From Sclerotiophoma versabilis (Eukaryota; Ascomycota; Dothideomycetes; Pleosporales; Didymellaceae): a stretch of 64,000 bases of DNA. The stretch covers positions 186,001 through 250,000 of the forward strand of contig JAAROD010000033.1 of assembly GCA_012274445.1 (NCBI GenBank), in the 5' to 3' direction. Position 1 is the stretch's first letter; every line of letters starts with the position of its first letter. Positions 1-11,787 of this stretch are shown one piece after another. The notes under the pieces are model-generated. The model was not told the DNA's origin. It saw only the letters and a program-made list of their open reading frames with translations, and made no database searches. The position numbers were made by a program, and so were the translations under genes.

Positions 1-931
1 GAGGTGATGTTAAAGTTGCACTTCGTGGGATCGTCGATCACACCATCTTTAACACCATCGATACCATCACAACTCCCTATAACAGCATTCCTTGTAAAGT
101 TCAATAACCTCTGATCCAGGAACGCACCAGGTTTGTTCGCATGCAGTCCATTCCACAAGAATGATAAAATGAGATGAGAGTACCAGTTCCCCGCACTCCC
201 CGCAAAGATCCCATCAAAGATCTCAGGATAGTATTCTGCTAAAGCATAACCTTGAGCTCCGCCTGTAGAACAGCCGTAATAGTACATCTTCTTTGGAGGG
301 CATTGGTAGTAGGACGTTGTGATTGCTTTTGCCGGAACGGAGAATGTGGCGATGGAGTCGCGGATCCATGCTGTAGTCTCAGCGTAAGAATTCAGGAAAG
401 GCACGTAGGCTCCTGGTCGGGAAGGGCCATTCTCTGAGGCTGGGTGTCCTGAGTCGCACCTTAAGAATTGTCAGCAAGTCCTGCATGTGGAGATAAAAAC
501 CGTGAGTAGAATTACCCTCCGACGGCGAAGCCGGCGTTTAAGTTTGTGAGCATAGTGGTATAGTCAATGGAGCCTGCAAAACCGCCATTTCCTATGTGAA
601 AATGTCAGTCCTGGAAAAAGTCTGCTGAGAACTGATAACGCGCACCGACAGAAAGATAGCGACCGCTGTACTTCGAACCTTCAGGAAGCCAGACTTCAAA
701 GTTGAGTGTGCTGTTCAGGCCATATGGGATTCGTCCAATGACCCGGCAGAACGTGAGGCTGTTAACGCCGGTGACGTCCTCAATGTCCAGAGCTCCAATC
801 TGGACAATGGTTGAGTTGATGGTATAGTTCGGGCCATTCTGAAGTGAGGCGCAATTATCCCGTGCTGCTATTGAGAACGATGATACGATTGGAGCCACAA
901 ACGCGAGCAGAATGCCTGCAGATACCAGCAT
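1..931 (-). CDS. Tannase / feruloyl esterase family secreted hydrolase (3' part outside window)
   Basis: Exons on the minus strand: 931-646, 591-516, 459 to beyond position 1; introns 592-645 and 460-515. The ATG at 931 opens a signal peptide (residues 1-20, hydrophobic core ending in SSFS), so the enzyme should be exported. The splices restore the family blocks GRYLSVGNGG, GFAVGGCDSGHPAS and, in exon 3, the nucleophile box YYGCSTGGAQGY followed by YPEIFDGI. In this family (plant-wall feruloyl esterases and tannases) the Ser of GCSTGG attacks the ester; the Asp and His partners lie further downstream and are cut off here. Phases agree across both introns (286 nt, 76 nt, then exon 3). Substrate (tannin or feruloyl ester) cannot be told from this part. 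Accessory degradative gene next to decayed genes. Confidence 0.88.
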
Positions 932-1522
932 AATGGAGAAGCTCTGATAATGAATAAAGTCAGGTGTTGATGAGCCTATTTGTGTTCATTGATGGGCACC
1001 TGAAAATAAATCAAGACAAGACAGGGATATCTTCTCCGCATATTCCCCCGCTTTGCGAGAGTCGCCATTTTGCCGCATACGTTGACCGCTAATCGGATAA
1101 GTCGAACGGTAAACACGTCCGGCAATCGTAAGTAATTTCGGTGTGTCCTCGGTATGACGTCAGCGACGGTGAAATAGATCTCGGCGTCGTCCACCGCCGA
1201 ACCCCTGGGCCGGCCAGCATTCGCCTAGTAAAGTATATGGTTGATAGAGTCTTACGTAGAAAGGAAATGTTTTCTCAAAGCTCCATACTGTCTATCTCAA
1301 GTTCTCGTTTAGGTAAATTGTTCTAGTACATGGGTGCGAGAATGATATCTACGAATGGGCAATGTCTCTGGTGCGACAGGGGGGCATCCTCATGAATAGT
1401 TGAGAACGACCAAGGGGGTGGTGCATTAGACATTGTTGTAAGAACCTCCATTTGTCTGCTCCTACATTGATATGCCTTGTTCACTCACGCTATCACGCGC
1501 AGATTGGCCACCAGCTTCGAGG
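932..1522. promoter_or_regulatory. Upstream region of the tannase gene
   Basis: About 590 bases without a supportable gene. It must contain the promoter of the tannase (minus strand). A 72-codon open frame at 976-1194 on the minus strand has no recognisable feature and was not accepted. Confidence 0.4.
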
Positions 1523-2195
1523 GATGAACTTAGCCTGGAACGCCATTAACGAACAAGACAATCCAGATCTTGGTTAAGGACTCGGCATTTCCGAATAGCT
1601 GGACGAAAGTATCAATACAAATCTTGCCAAAAGAACCAAGGTCGTCACGAATGCAGGTGCGCTAAACACGCTGTCTCTCGCAGGGACAGTACAAAGGCTG
1701 TGCGATGAGAGACAACATCATGATGTCGTTGTTGCTGCAGTCACCGACGATGATGTTTCTGAGTTGCTCCAAGATCGAGAAAGATTGAAAGGATTGAAAC
1801 TGTCGCGTCCTGATAATGAAGACGTGAGTCACTCAGGTTAGGCCCTAAAGCCCCTTGTGCGAATGCTTACCTTGAACCCTAGCATGTGGCGCAAACTTCC
1901 CTGGCTTCAAGGAATTCACCTGGGCCTTGTGGAATTAAGCTTCTCGACAGAAGAGCTTGGGCCTGCAAGTGGTTATACGATCACCAAGCGGGAAGAGTGA
2001 CAAAGACACTGTTACTGCACGATTGCTCTACAAACTGCAAATAGAGTTGTACCTCCATTCTGACATTATCATCTACTGGAAAGAGGTCGAGGTAGAAGAG
2101 ACTAGGGTACCTGAGCATGTGTGCATTTATGGGGCTCGAGGCTCGAGACTCAAGGCCTGCCTCAACCGCCTACAACAAAAGGAGGCTGTCTAGGC
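1523..2195 (+). pseudogene. Decayed AtuA-like (DUF1446) gene
   Basis: Reading across frames gives pieces that match the acyclic-terpene-utilisation AtuA-like family: LAWNAINEQDNPDLG near 1525-1575, then a run ending in TKVVTNAGALNT near 1640-1670, DVVVAAVTDDDVSELL near 1715-1765, and, after a degraded stretch, DTVTARLLYKLQIELYLHSD near 1993-2060 and VCIYGARGSR near 2118-2150. Stop codons interrupt the frame near 1580-1600 and several shifts separate the pieces, so no full product is possible. Nothing of the C-terminal half is recognisable after 2195. In bacteria AtuA belongs to acyclic terpene catabolism; the fungal members are uncharacterised. The assignment rests on remembered family motifs and is moderate. 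Confidence 0.55.
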
Positions 2196-2872
2196 TGAAG
2201 GCACCTCCGAAGAAAAGCCTCCTTCGCTGCAGAGCATGCGTGGTGGTCCAAAAGTCGTCCAAGGGTTATGCTGATACAGGAAACACGCCGAAAGCATCAG
2301 CGGCGAACCTTTTGAACCTCCCATGGCGACATCAATGCATTTCTTCCATTCTTGTATTTGGATATCAATTTGAATAGCTAGACTCCCGGAGAAAACCTAA
2401 GTCGAAGCAAATGCGTGAAGCAATGCCCGCTATTTGCCATATACCTCCTGGTGTGTCTTTGGTGGAACTAGAGAGTCTGTACTGACAGCAGAGAAGTATA
2501 GCCTGTACAACGTCCGACCTCACTTCTGTGCGGCTCATTGTAATTGATCTGCTCCGCTATTGATCTGCTCCGCAAACAATAATCGCGGCTGATCATTAGC
2601 ATTCTATTAGGCACAGAAATCAAGCGTTCTTCAGTGGGTCATTCATAAGAGCAGAAGCGATCCTTGTCAATTCCTCGAACACAAACCAAGAGCAAGGTCC
2701 GTGCATGGCGCTAAAGCTGCACCTCATCTTTCGGTGGCATACGCTCATTCCTGCAGCCCAGTCACAAATCGCTTTTGTTCAACATGATCAAAAACGCATT
2801 CGTATATTTTCTATGTGAGCCTGAGACACTGCTGTGCTTCGAAGACATTCGCTCCGACCCTCCGTAAAGACT
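2196..2872. promoter_or_regulatory. Upstream region of the HET gene
   Basis: About 680 bases with no supportable gene. The first part may be further debris of the AtuA-like relic; the last few hundred bases must hold the HET promoter. No distinctive element seen. Confidence 0.35.
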
Positions 2873-4759
2873 ATGGAATCTGAACAGCCTTTGACCGGAC
2901 AGGTCCGCACCCCTCATCCTACGAAATCACATGATACATCGGTGGCAAGTGGTATAAATTTATACGAATATACCGCCCTTAGGAATGCTACCAATATGCG
3001 TCTGCTTCACCTCAATAATAATTCTGCTGCTTCAGGCGACCTCTATGGAGCGCTGCACGAGTACGATCAGACGGATGCGCCACAATACGAATGCCTCTCT
3101 TACGTATGGGGCACTGGTGAGAAAAATGCCAAGATATATATCGGTGAATTCCTAGCGGCCGTGTCGATTACGGAATCACTCCATCGTGCCCTGCTCAGTC
3201 TTCAAGAGAGTGTGAAAGAGAGGATTCTTTGGATCGACCAGATTTGCATCAATCAAGATGACGTGACAGAAAGAAACGAGCAAGTGCAACAGATGGGCAG
3301 AATCTACGAAGGTGCAGAGCGAGATATAGTGTGGCTTGGCGAGAGTAATGAAGATGGTGACCGGGTCGTAACTCGTTTAGTTGCAATGTTGGATGCGTGG
3401 GATGCTTTTATACTGTCGAACCCACCCGGTAGATCTTGTGAGGCAGCAAAGATAGCGTGGCAGTTGTACGAACCGTACGACGGCTCCCATACGGACTGGA
3501 TCGAGCTTGACAGCATCTTCCGACTAAATCCAGTCTGGAATAGGGTTTGGATTGTACAGGAAGTCCTGTTGGCCAAGAACGTTATTCTACGTTACGGAAA
3601 TACCGACGTCAATCTCGATCTTTTCCATCGTTTTCTTCAGACAACACAGATCGAAGGTTCGCTTCCGCGGCTGACGGAGCTTGAGAGCCATCTCCAACAG
3701 CTCTGGTACAACAGAACTAGGCAAAAAACGAACAGACGTTCTCTGGAAGGGTTGCTTTTCGATTACTGGGGCCTCGAGGCAACGGACCCACGTGACAAAG
3801 TTTACGCACTACTGGGCATTGCACGTTGGATCAAACTTACTGTTGACTACTCGAAAACGATGGCTCAAGTCCAGGTCGAAACTACGAAAGCCATGATGGA
3901 GCAGTCAGGAACTCTCAATCTACTTTGTTTCGACCGTTGCAATGTTCAAGGCTCAAGCAGTGACCCAGGATTGCCCTCTTGGGTGTTCGACTATCGCGGG
4001 TTAACTACTTCTGAGCTATGGACGCTGGCAAACAGCGATTTTGATGGATTTGGCTCGTATGGAGGTTTCTTTGCTGGTGGTATTGACCCATCAAGCGAAA
4101 TGTCTTTCGGCGTGGTCGCGGAGCGCCTCGAAGCAAGTGGACTTTGCATAGATACTCTGGCAGATGTCCAAGAAGCTTTCCATTTGTCTGAAGATCAAGA
4201 AGATGGACCAAGATGGAGCCACGTATGGCACCGTAGACTGCTTGAAGATGTGAAGGACATGGCTTGGAAAATATCTCGCGCCACAGGACACTCACCTCAA
4301 GATCGCGATTGGACTGATGTATCACGGCTCCTTGTTCATGATCAAATTGCAACTGAAGACAGAATGGACGAAGAACAGATACTGGAGAATTTTGATCAGT
4401 TCAAGCAATGGGCCTCTGCCATCTCCAACGACCACCTTGAAATCTTTCTTAAACGACAACATAAGATTGGAACCGAGTTTTTCTATGGTCTGGAGGCTAC
4501 CTGGGGTAGGGGTACTCGTCGACTTGCAAGAACGGCCAAACACAATCTGCTCGTAACTATAGGAACAGACGCACAGGTCGGCGACGAGATATGTGTCTTG
4601 AGAGCAGCAAGCGTACCACTCCTTTTGAGAAAATCGAACAATGGATCTTACATGGAGATGTACAAGCAAATAGGCACAGCGTATGTGCACGGGATCATGG
4701 ACGGTGAAGCCTGGGAGCGGCCTGATCTTTATCCTGCCAAATTTTACAGAGTGGTTTGA
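2873..4759 (+). CDS. HET-domain (heterokaryon incompatibility) protein, intact
   Basis: Single-exon gene of 628 residues. The frame is open from a GTG at 2834, but the first ATG is at 2873 and is taken as the start. The HET domain begins at residue 71 with YECLSYVWG, continues with ESLHRALLSL, then LWIDQICINQ (residues 119-128) and QQMGRIYEGAERDIVWLGE; VWNRVWIVQEVLLA and ATDPRDKVYALLGIA follow in the middle, and the C-terminal part ends in a typical DEICVLRAASVPLLLR and TAYVHGIMDGEAW. HET proteins act in non-self recognition and trigger cell death when an incompatible partner is met in a fused cell. No extra domain (NACHT, repeats) is attached, so the trigger partner is unknown. A decayed copy of the same gene follows 345 bases downstream on the same strand. 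Confidence 0.93.
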   Translation: MESEQPLTGQVRTPHPTKSHDTSVASGINLYEYTALRNATNMRLLHLNNNSAASGDLYGALHEYDQTDAPQYECLSYVWGTGEKNAKIYIGEFLAAVSITESLHRALLSLQESVKERILWIDQICINQDDVTERNEQVQQMGRIYEGAERDIVWLGESNEDGDRVVTRLVAMLDAWDAFILSNPPGRSCEAAKIAWQLYEPYDGSHTDWIELDSIFRLNPVWNRVWIVQEVLLAKNVILRYGNTDVNLDLFHRFLQTTQIEGSLPRLTELESHLQQLWYNRTRQKTNRRSLEGLLFDYWGLEATDPRDKVYALLGIARWIKLTVDYSKTMAQVQVETTKAMMEQSGTLNLLCFDRCNVQGSSSDPGLPSWVFDYRGLTTSELWTLANSDFDGFGSYGGFFAGGIDPSSEMSFGVVAERLEASGLCIDTLADVQEAFHLSEDQEDGPRWSHVWHRRLLEDVKDMAWKISRATGHSPQDRDWTDVSRLLVHDQIATEDRMDEEQILENFDQFKQWASAISNDHLEIFLKRQHKIGTEFFYGLEATWGRGTRRLARTAKHNLLVTIGTDAQVGDEICVLRAASVPLLLRKSNNGSYMEMYKQIGTAYVHGIMDGEAWERPDLYPAKFYRVV

Positions 4760-5103
4760 TTCCAGACCTGAGTTATCTCATTCTGCGGCGTTTATGCACC
4801 ATGTCGCAAAAACACACCTGAATTATACGGCTAGGGTCTTTAATCCCAGCTGGGACTGATTCTATCTAGTTAGTCAACATACACTGTAAAAATCTCAATC
4901 CTCTCAACTAGTACTTTACCCAAATTCCATACGTAGCTTGGAAAGGCCCCATCCCAGGACTCGGACATCCACGCCTACATGTCGACCGCACAATTTCATT
5001 TACAAAAGCCCAAAAGACTTCTTTGGTTGAAGTCGCAAACTAGGAGCATCAGACAAAATGAGCTGTACCTACAAGCACCTAATCGAAACGACGAAAATAC
5101 GAC

Positions 5104-6274
5104 CTTTTTATTAGTCCTGATGACTCGGGACAGGAGTTACGCGGCATTATTCACGAACATGAACTGGAAAGCGTGCCGCCATATGCGTGTTCCCCCTATA
5201 TATGGGGAACACAGCCACAGGATGTTGCAATCAATATCGGCGACGAAAGAGAAATACAAGTCACCGAAACTCTCTACAACGTATTATTGGCTCAGAGGAA
5301 CAGATTCGAAGAAAGACTACTCTGGGTTGAGGGTTGACCAGATCTTTATCAACCAAAAGATCGGTGTTGGAGAAGCAAGCAAGTGCGGATTATGGGACAC
5401 ATCTACCGACAAGCACATATGCATCTTCTATGGATGGCCGGGAGCTATAGAGATATGCATTACTTGGACGTGGTATGGTAATTGAGCAAAATATCTCGGA
5501 CGCCAAGACGGGGTGACGCATCTTCTGGGGACTATGCGTATAGCCTCGAGTACTCTAGAATTCAAACTCAGCACGAAACAAGGAGCCTCAGCATTTGAAC
5601 GGCTGTTCTCTGACCATCTAATATGGACACGTGTATGGATTGTACAGCAGATCCTTATGGCGAAAAAGTTTCCGCTATTGACAGAATCCTGAGCATCGAC
5701 CTAGACATGCTGTGTGACTTGCTCCAAGCTTTCAGAGAAGGTCGTTTAGGGGTCCCAGGAATGAGATTTCTTGATGTTGATTCCCGCCGCTTTAGAACGA
5801 TGCACATATACTGTAGGACTTGAGAGCCCGCAGAAATATCGCTGTTGAAGTTAATTTGCGATGACGAAGCCGGATTGACAAATGACTGTTCGCAACGCCC
5901 GAACAAGTATTTGCAGAGACTGCAAAGGCCGTGATGATAAAGGAATAGAGTCTCAATTCGATCTTCTTCAACTTTTGGGGAAGACAGTACATGACTTGGA
6001 AAAGCCTGAGGTGTCAATTACTTTCACATCAGCCACATTGAACGCATTGAAACACTATTTTGTGTTGACAAGAAGACATCAGCTTCGCGAATGTTGGCAA
6101 TGAGATCTGCATATTGAAGACAGCATACGTCACTCTCGTTCTGTGGCGCACGAAAGAGGTAGAAGAATACACACTATACTTAGGGACAGGCACTGCGTAC
6201 GTAAGTGGCATCATATATGGGGAAACATGGACACATAGCTACAAGTACCCTGAGAAGACATATCGCATTGTCTG
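5104..6274 (+). pseudogene. Decayed tandem paralogue of the HET gene
   Basis: Scattered over frames are counterparts of the intact upstream gene in the same order: SGQELRGIIHEHELESVPPY with YIWGTQPQDVAINIG (about 5125-5240), ETLYNVLLAQRNRFEERLLWV (5267-5325), DQIFINQ (5336-5356), MGHIYRQA (5394-5417), LIWTRVWIVQQILMAKK (5620-5670) and a complete C-terminus from GNEICILK to TYRIV plus stop at 6274. Stops and frameshifts between the pieces rule out a product. A full HET protein would need about 1.9 kb, so several hundred bases of the middle have also been lost. The match of both ends to the neighbour argues for tandem duplication followed by decay. Confidence 0.85.
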
Positions 6275-6431
6275 AAGAGCCGAAAGTCTAATTTGTCGAA
6301 GCGGGATTTCCCATGCTCGCTAGCAAAGAAGAAGTGCGTTCAAAAATAAGCTTACCTGTTAGATGCTCATCGCAACGAACGCCTTGCTCATGCATATGCA
6401 AATCCTGCAGTACCCAATGCAATGTTTAAAA

Positions 6432-9400
6432 CTACCAATTGCCCGGTCCAAAAGTGCCTCCCTTTGGCACTTCACGGTACGAACATGCAGTGTAATCGCA
6501 ACCCTGCAGTATTGTCAGTACGCTCAAACTTCTCAACGACGTAGGATCGAGTCAACATACCTGTTTATACACCTCGGTACCCCACCACTTGAACCCTTTC
6601 ATCCACCCTGGGAACACAATCCCAAAGAAAATGACTACGACACCAAACGCTAGCCCAGAATCAAGGGCAGCACTCAGCATCATGTTGTACTTCCTCCACC
6701 AGTTTTTCCTACGATTGCGAATCTCGTAGTTGAAAATGTAGCACACTATTGCCCAGACTGAGAAGTTCAGACCTGTGGCGGGCGGAATCCAACTCAAGCT
6801 ACCGAACACAACCGCAAGATTGACCTTACGGAGGATAGATTTGCGGTTCTTGCGCGCAAAATACCAGAGGATGATTGGCGAGACGGCACCGACGAGGAAG
6901 GCCCAGACGAGCGGTCGGTAGAGGGCGCCAGGACCGAAGAACCGCTTTGGTCCTACAACACCCCAGAGGATACTGCCGTTGAAATGGACTCGTGCGATAG
7001 GGCAGTTGAAACCGTTGATGGCTTCAGTAGTACAAATGCCCGGGATGTAGTTCAGCATCCAGTTCAGAACACCGATTTGGGTGAGGCTAGACACAACAGT
7101 GACTGTGAGTTGCAGTCTGAAGAGGAGCCTTGGTGGGATCTTCATATAGTGGCCAAGCTTCAGATCGGACGCGAACTTCAGGCCTTGAGTCGAAGAGATA
7201 TATCCAAAGGTTGTGAAGACCATGTTTGCAACGGGGCGACCGGGGAACACGCCACCGCAGATCAACTGGCAGATGAGGTAGATGCTACTCTGCTGGTTGG
7301 TAATAGCCATGACGATGCCAATGGGGATGAAGAGAATCGCGCCGATGCCGAGAGCCAGCAGAAGGCCGTACCAGGGGAGATGGATAGGATAGTATTCGAC
7401 AACGTACATGCCGACAGCTGCCATGGTGATTCCTGTGAGTAAGTACCAAGTCATTGGCGCATCGGGGTACCTTCGCATAAGCCGGTTATGCACATCTTCG
7501 GCGTCCAGAAGGTCTTCCATATCAGGCTCCGACGTCGTGCTGTTTCGGTGGCGATAGACGTCAGGAGAGGCGGTACGCCTATTGCCTTCAGGGATGTTGT
7601 TGAGAGGCTCGTAGTCGCTTGCAGGTGCTTTCCGGATCTCTGCCCACGAACGGCTCCATTGCCTCCAAATGTCTTTGCCATGCCACAGAGCTGTGTGCGA
7701 AAGCAGAGCTGTGAGAGCTGCAAACTGCAATGCATAACTGAGTACGTAAGTGATAGGCAAGAACACACGGCTGTAGTTCTTGTATGCCTCCTCGTCAAAC
7801 AGAAAGTCCTTGGTCAAGATCTTGCTGACGTCGTACGGAACGCCAGTGTTATCCCAGACCGCAGCTGAGAGAATTGGCATGTATGAAGAGTACATGACGT
7901 TTGCGTAGTCTGCAGTCTGTAAGTAAGTCATGTGGTAACCGGAGATTCTATACGTACACATGATAGGAGCCGCAATCCACATGACAAGCACAAGCCCACC
8001 AAGAATGTTGAGAGCAGCCCAGAATGGTGTTACAAGTGGAGATCCAATGTAAGCAATCTGCGCCCAGTCAAACGTTACAGGAAATAAGCCTAAGCCGGAA
8101 GATACTCCAAACTACAGCAAAATCAGCTCATGGTAGGATATAATAACGAAGGACTTACAAGATTGGCAATAATAACGTTCTTGGGTGCAAACCAGGTGAT
8201 GACGCTGAAGTAACTAAGGGCTGGGAAGAGCAGACCAGGCAGAAAGTAGAATGCAACTGAACCCGAAAAGACACGAGTGAAGAATTTCCGGGGTGAGATC
8301 GTCCATCCGTCCGCAGGCTTGTTCTCATCTTTGTGCAATGCAGTAAACATAGCCGTTGAAACCAATGTGCTTGGCCAGATCATGCCACTCGGTCGTACCA
8401 AGTATCGTCTCGTAAGTCCGGCGAGGGAATATCCAAGGATCTGGGTGGATAGGATGAGCAAAACCTGGTACATGATGCCTAGGTCTTGATGATAGAACTT
8501 CACTTGCTCGACAATAACCTAGAACAGATCAGCCTACGGAGACTGTACCTCTGCGTGCTATACTGACGTCTGTAGCAAATGCGAACCCAAAAGAAACGTT
8601 GCTGCTGACATATACACAGCAATGTTCTTTCTCGTTCCAACGACCTTTTGCAAGATAAAGTCGAAATCTGCGGGACCAAGGTGTGTTAGGTGGTAAAGCG
8701 AGGCTGGCTCGGCAGCCGTCGACAAAGGTTTCTTCGGGATCATCTGGTCGTTTGAAGACCTGATCCCAAAACAAACCAAGGGGATGAACAAGCAATAACG
8801 CAATAATAGGAGTAAGGCTGACGCTAGGGTATCGTAGGGAGAAAAACAGATTGGTTGAGGAACCAGCAATAGCAAAGATCAATGATAGAATCCACATCCG
8901 TGGTGTATCAATAGACAAGGTAGTGTTGTCGGTAGCAGCAACGGAGGCCCGGACTTGGGCATAGGGGGAGTTGTCAGATGGGTTGCCCTTCTGATCGTGC
9001 AAGTCTTCGCCGTCAGAAACATCGTCATCTTCGTCTTCGTCAATATCGATGTTGGTGCTGGATGCTGAAGATTTGGTGCTCCCAAGCACGGGCGATACCC
9101 CAGCTATGGAAGGGTCTAATGCGCTGGCGTTGAAACGGGCCTCGAATTGAGAAGCTTCCTGTCCTCCAGCCCCTTCATTGAGCGTCGTGCTGCTACCTCT
9201 TTCATCCCTCAGTCTCCGTCTCGATGCAGAATTCATGAGAATAGGCGAACTCCGTGCTGATCCATGGTTACTTCCCAGGGATGTGTTCGACACGGCGTTT
9301 GAGAGCCTGCTCTTCGCCTTCTTCTTTCCATGACGTGCGGCGCTGGTCACATGATCCTCATCAGATTGATCAGGGCTCAACGACAGTATCGGTAAACCTC

Positions 9401-9805
9401 CGTAAGATCCTGGCAAACAAGTTCAGCATTCGTCTCTAGAGGTACCAACGCTGACCAAATTCTGTACAACCGCACGTCGCTAGCCGTAATGCGACGCCTG
9501 AGTGCAGCTCGAGCGCGGAATGCGTAATGATTCATTAGCTTACCTGTGCCCTGCGCCGGGGACGATCGCACCAGCAGCGGTGCGCGCGACATTCTTCTCT
9601 TGCAAGACGGAGAAGAGTTCTCTGTGGGATGTGCTGAGAGATCGCGCTCGTCATCTGATGTGGCTGTGGCTATGTTCCTTGCTTTCTGGCGGAAGTCATG
9701 TAACTCGTAGCTGCTGCCTGCAGGAGAGGAAGTGTCCGGGTCGTAGCTCGTGTCACGAAGAACAGGCGAAGAAACGACAGGCGGGAACGACGCTTCTTCA
9801 GCCAT
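6432..9805 (-). CDS. OPT-family small oligopeptide transporter
   Basis: Six exons on the minus strand: 9805-9544, 9409-8568, 8518-8159, 8111-7958, 7909-6561, 6503-6432 (3039 nt, 1012 residues). The first in-frame ATG (9805) is used; the frame itself starts at a GTG. The first ~235 residues are Ser-rich, acidic and probably disordered. Then comes the OPT signature SPYAQVRASV, followed by RMWILSLIFA and many hydrophobic segments (NLFFSLRYPS, YVSSNVSFGFAFATDV, MWIAAPIMYYANVMYSSYMP, GGVFPGRPVANMVF, VFPGWMKGFKWWGTEVY). The last exon of only 72 nt carries the conserved GCDYTACSYREVP tail. OPT proteins import tetra- and pentapeptides or related compounds with protons across the plasma membrane. The intron at 7910-7957 is 48 nt and stop-free; the donor of the 8519-8567 intron is a weaker GTCAGT. 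Confidence 0.92.
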
Positions 9806-10272
9806 ATATGTGGATTCGTTGGCCACAGCGGCGCGTGGCTATTTGCGCCGGTATCTCACACGAAAAGGGTTTCGTGCGAAGTCAGGGTATCAGACGATCA
9901 GATAAATCCGTAATCTTTCGATGATCTGATTAGATAGAGTTCCGGAATTTGAGCTTGTTGCAGGATTAAAGCGTGATGGGCCAATGAACACTGCGTCTCA
10001 GGCGGGACGCACTAACGTAAAAAGGCTAGTCAGTACGAGACTGTCAAGCAAGACGCGGTGCGGGCGGCTGCGCATCACTTGCATACGCATTTGCTGGGTC
10101 CGTGGACCGTAACCCTGCTTCTCCGGCCTGGTGATGAAGAAAATTTGATCTGCAGCTTGCTAAAAGTGCTCTAACATTTGCAAGTACTATTGTAGTACAC
10201 TAGATAATTATGCCGGAAGGGCCAGGCGTTTGAGACATGACGGTGTGATGTCATGCGTTCCTTAAACCCCGC
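9806..10272. promoter_or_regulatory. Spacer between BCS1 3' end and OPT promoter
   Basis: 467 bases; both flanking genes are on the minus strand, so this holds the BCS1 terminator side and the OPT promoter. No motif stands out. Confidence 0.4.
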
Positions 10273-11787
10273 TTATTTTACATCTACATGTCCAGGGATG
10301 CCCACATGGCCTTCACGTTGACTGTGACCAGCGGTGAGGCCCGAGACCATGCCGATGGCACCCTCGACATCGTCTTTGTTATACAGAAAGAGACCCTGCA
10401 GCGCTGCTGTGCTCACCGAGTCGACCAATCCCAATTCCTTGACCTTGGCCATGAATCTCTGCTTAGCTTCACCGCTCGCGTCGAACTCGGCGTAGAATCG
10501 ATCCCATAGCTGCTCGATCTGGTGCTCAGTAGCTTCACCAAGTCTTATAGTCATGTCAACGCGTCCAGGTCGCACCAGAGCCTCGTCTAACCTCTCGACG
10601 TGGTTAGTTGTGAGGAAGATGATGCGCTCTTCAGCACTAGCGACACCGTCCAGGGCGTTGAGTAGTCCAGAGAAGGTTACAGACGCGCTGGCAAAGCCAT
10701 CTGCGCCTGGCGTCTTTCGGTTCATGAACGCAACGTCCACGTCTTCGAGGAGCACGACAGTTCGTCGTGGCACGTTGGTTAACAGGTGATTCAGGCGGTC
10801 GTCGGTCAAACCTCGTTCGCTGACGTTCAGAATGGCAATGTTGAAATCCAGATGCCCTGCCACAGCTTGAATGAACGAGCTCTTGCCTGTACCTGGAGGC
10901 CCATAAAGCAGATAACCCCTTCTGTAGGGGATACCGCGGTCAAGATACCATGCGCGCGAAGAAATGAAAGCCTCCATGTCTTCGACGATCCTTTCTTTTA
11001 CACCTTCTTCCAATACCACCGAGTCCAATGGGCGCTTGCGCTTCGGCTGCCCAAACGGCTGCCAGCTGGTGCCCATAGAATTGTAGATGACTGTCTTGCC
11101 TTCTTGCGACTGTTGGTACAGTTGATGCGCTTCGGCAAAGATGTCCTCGAACACGCCGCGGTGGCTGTACAGGGTCGTGAGACTGATGGTTTCGAAGGGT
11201 GTGCCATCACGCATATCGAAGGCATCGCGCGTACGTTGGCGGTCGACTAGAAGGAAAGCATTTTTGTAGCGCATGAAATGCCGCCCAGGACCGGGTACGA
11301 AGGAAAAGTGCGCAGCGAGCGCCGGACCATCCTGAGGCGCTGAGGTTCGTACCTGGAGGTGGTGCATGCGTGGATCGACGCGATTGAGCAGTTTCGTGAG
11401 GAGACCGCTTGGCGCAGCTGATGCACCTGTCGAGCGTTGAGCGCCGTTCAACTGCGCCCTATGATACGTGGTCATCCATTGAAGGAGCCAAGGGTAAGCG
11501 TCGTCGTGACGTGTAATCTCGAGATCGATGAGCATTCGTCGTCGCAGGAAAGCGGCGCCATGCTGGAGTCCTTTCTGTCCGGTTCGCGCTGCAACCCCTA
11601 AGGCTGCGAGTCCAAAGCCCTGTGGCTATTGTGAGCACACTCCATCTCAGCGAGCCAGCACAGGGATCAATCGTACGGCAGTAAAGAACGGGTTGCCAGT
11701 GAACTGTGAATATAGTGAGCCGGTACTGTCACCGCCGCTCGTGGCGAGCTGCTTCACCAGCTCCGATTTCGCGTCATGGGAGTCCAT
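10273..11787 (-). CDS. BCS1: Mitochondrial BCS1-type AAA ATPase (complex III assembly)
   Basis: Two exons: 11787-11677 and 11619-10273 (1458 nt, 485 residues). The 37-residue first exon ends in SQFTGNPFFTA and the splice continues directly into GFGLAALGVAARTG, rebuilding the N-terminal membrane helix typical of Bcs1; the RRRM and DLEI that follow are the Bcs1-specific region. The AAA domain shows Walker A GPPGTGKSS (277-285), Walker B VVLLEDVDVAF (325-335), LTTNHVERLD and the arginine motif RPGRVD (387-392). In yeast Bcs1 sits in the inner mitochondrial membrane and translocates the folded Rieske Fe-S protein into cytochrome bc1. Fungi also carry divergent BCS1 paralogues, but this length and N-terminus fit the canonical one. 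It is divergent from the RRM-like gene. Confidence 0.9.

Noticed and set aside
976..1194. Possible 72-residue gene upstream of the tannase
   Set aside because: No motif, no conserved pattern, and it overlaps the expected promoter.
2834..2872. N-terminal extension of the HET gene
   Set aside because: It begins with GTG; the first ATG at 2873 is the natural eukaryotic start. The same reasoning moved the starts of the OPT, EthD-like, RRM, Cox14-like, epimerase, GT2 and F-box genes.
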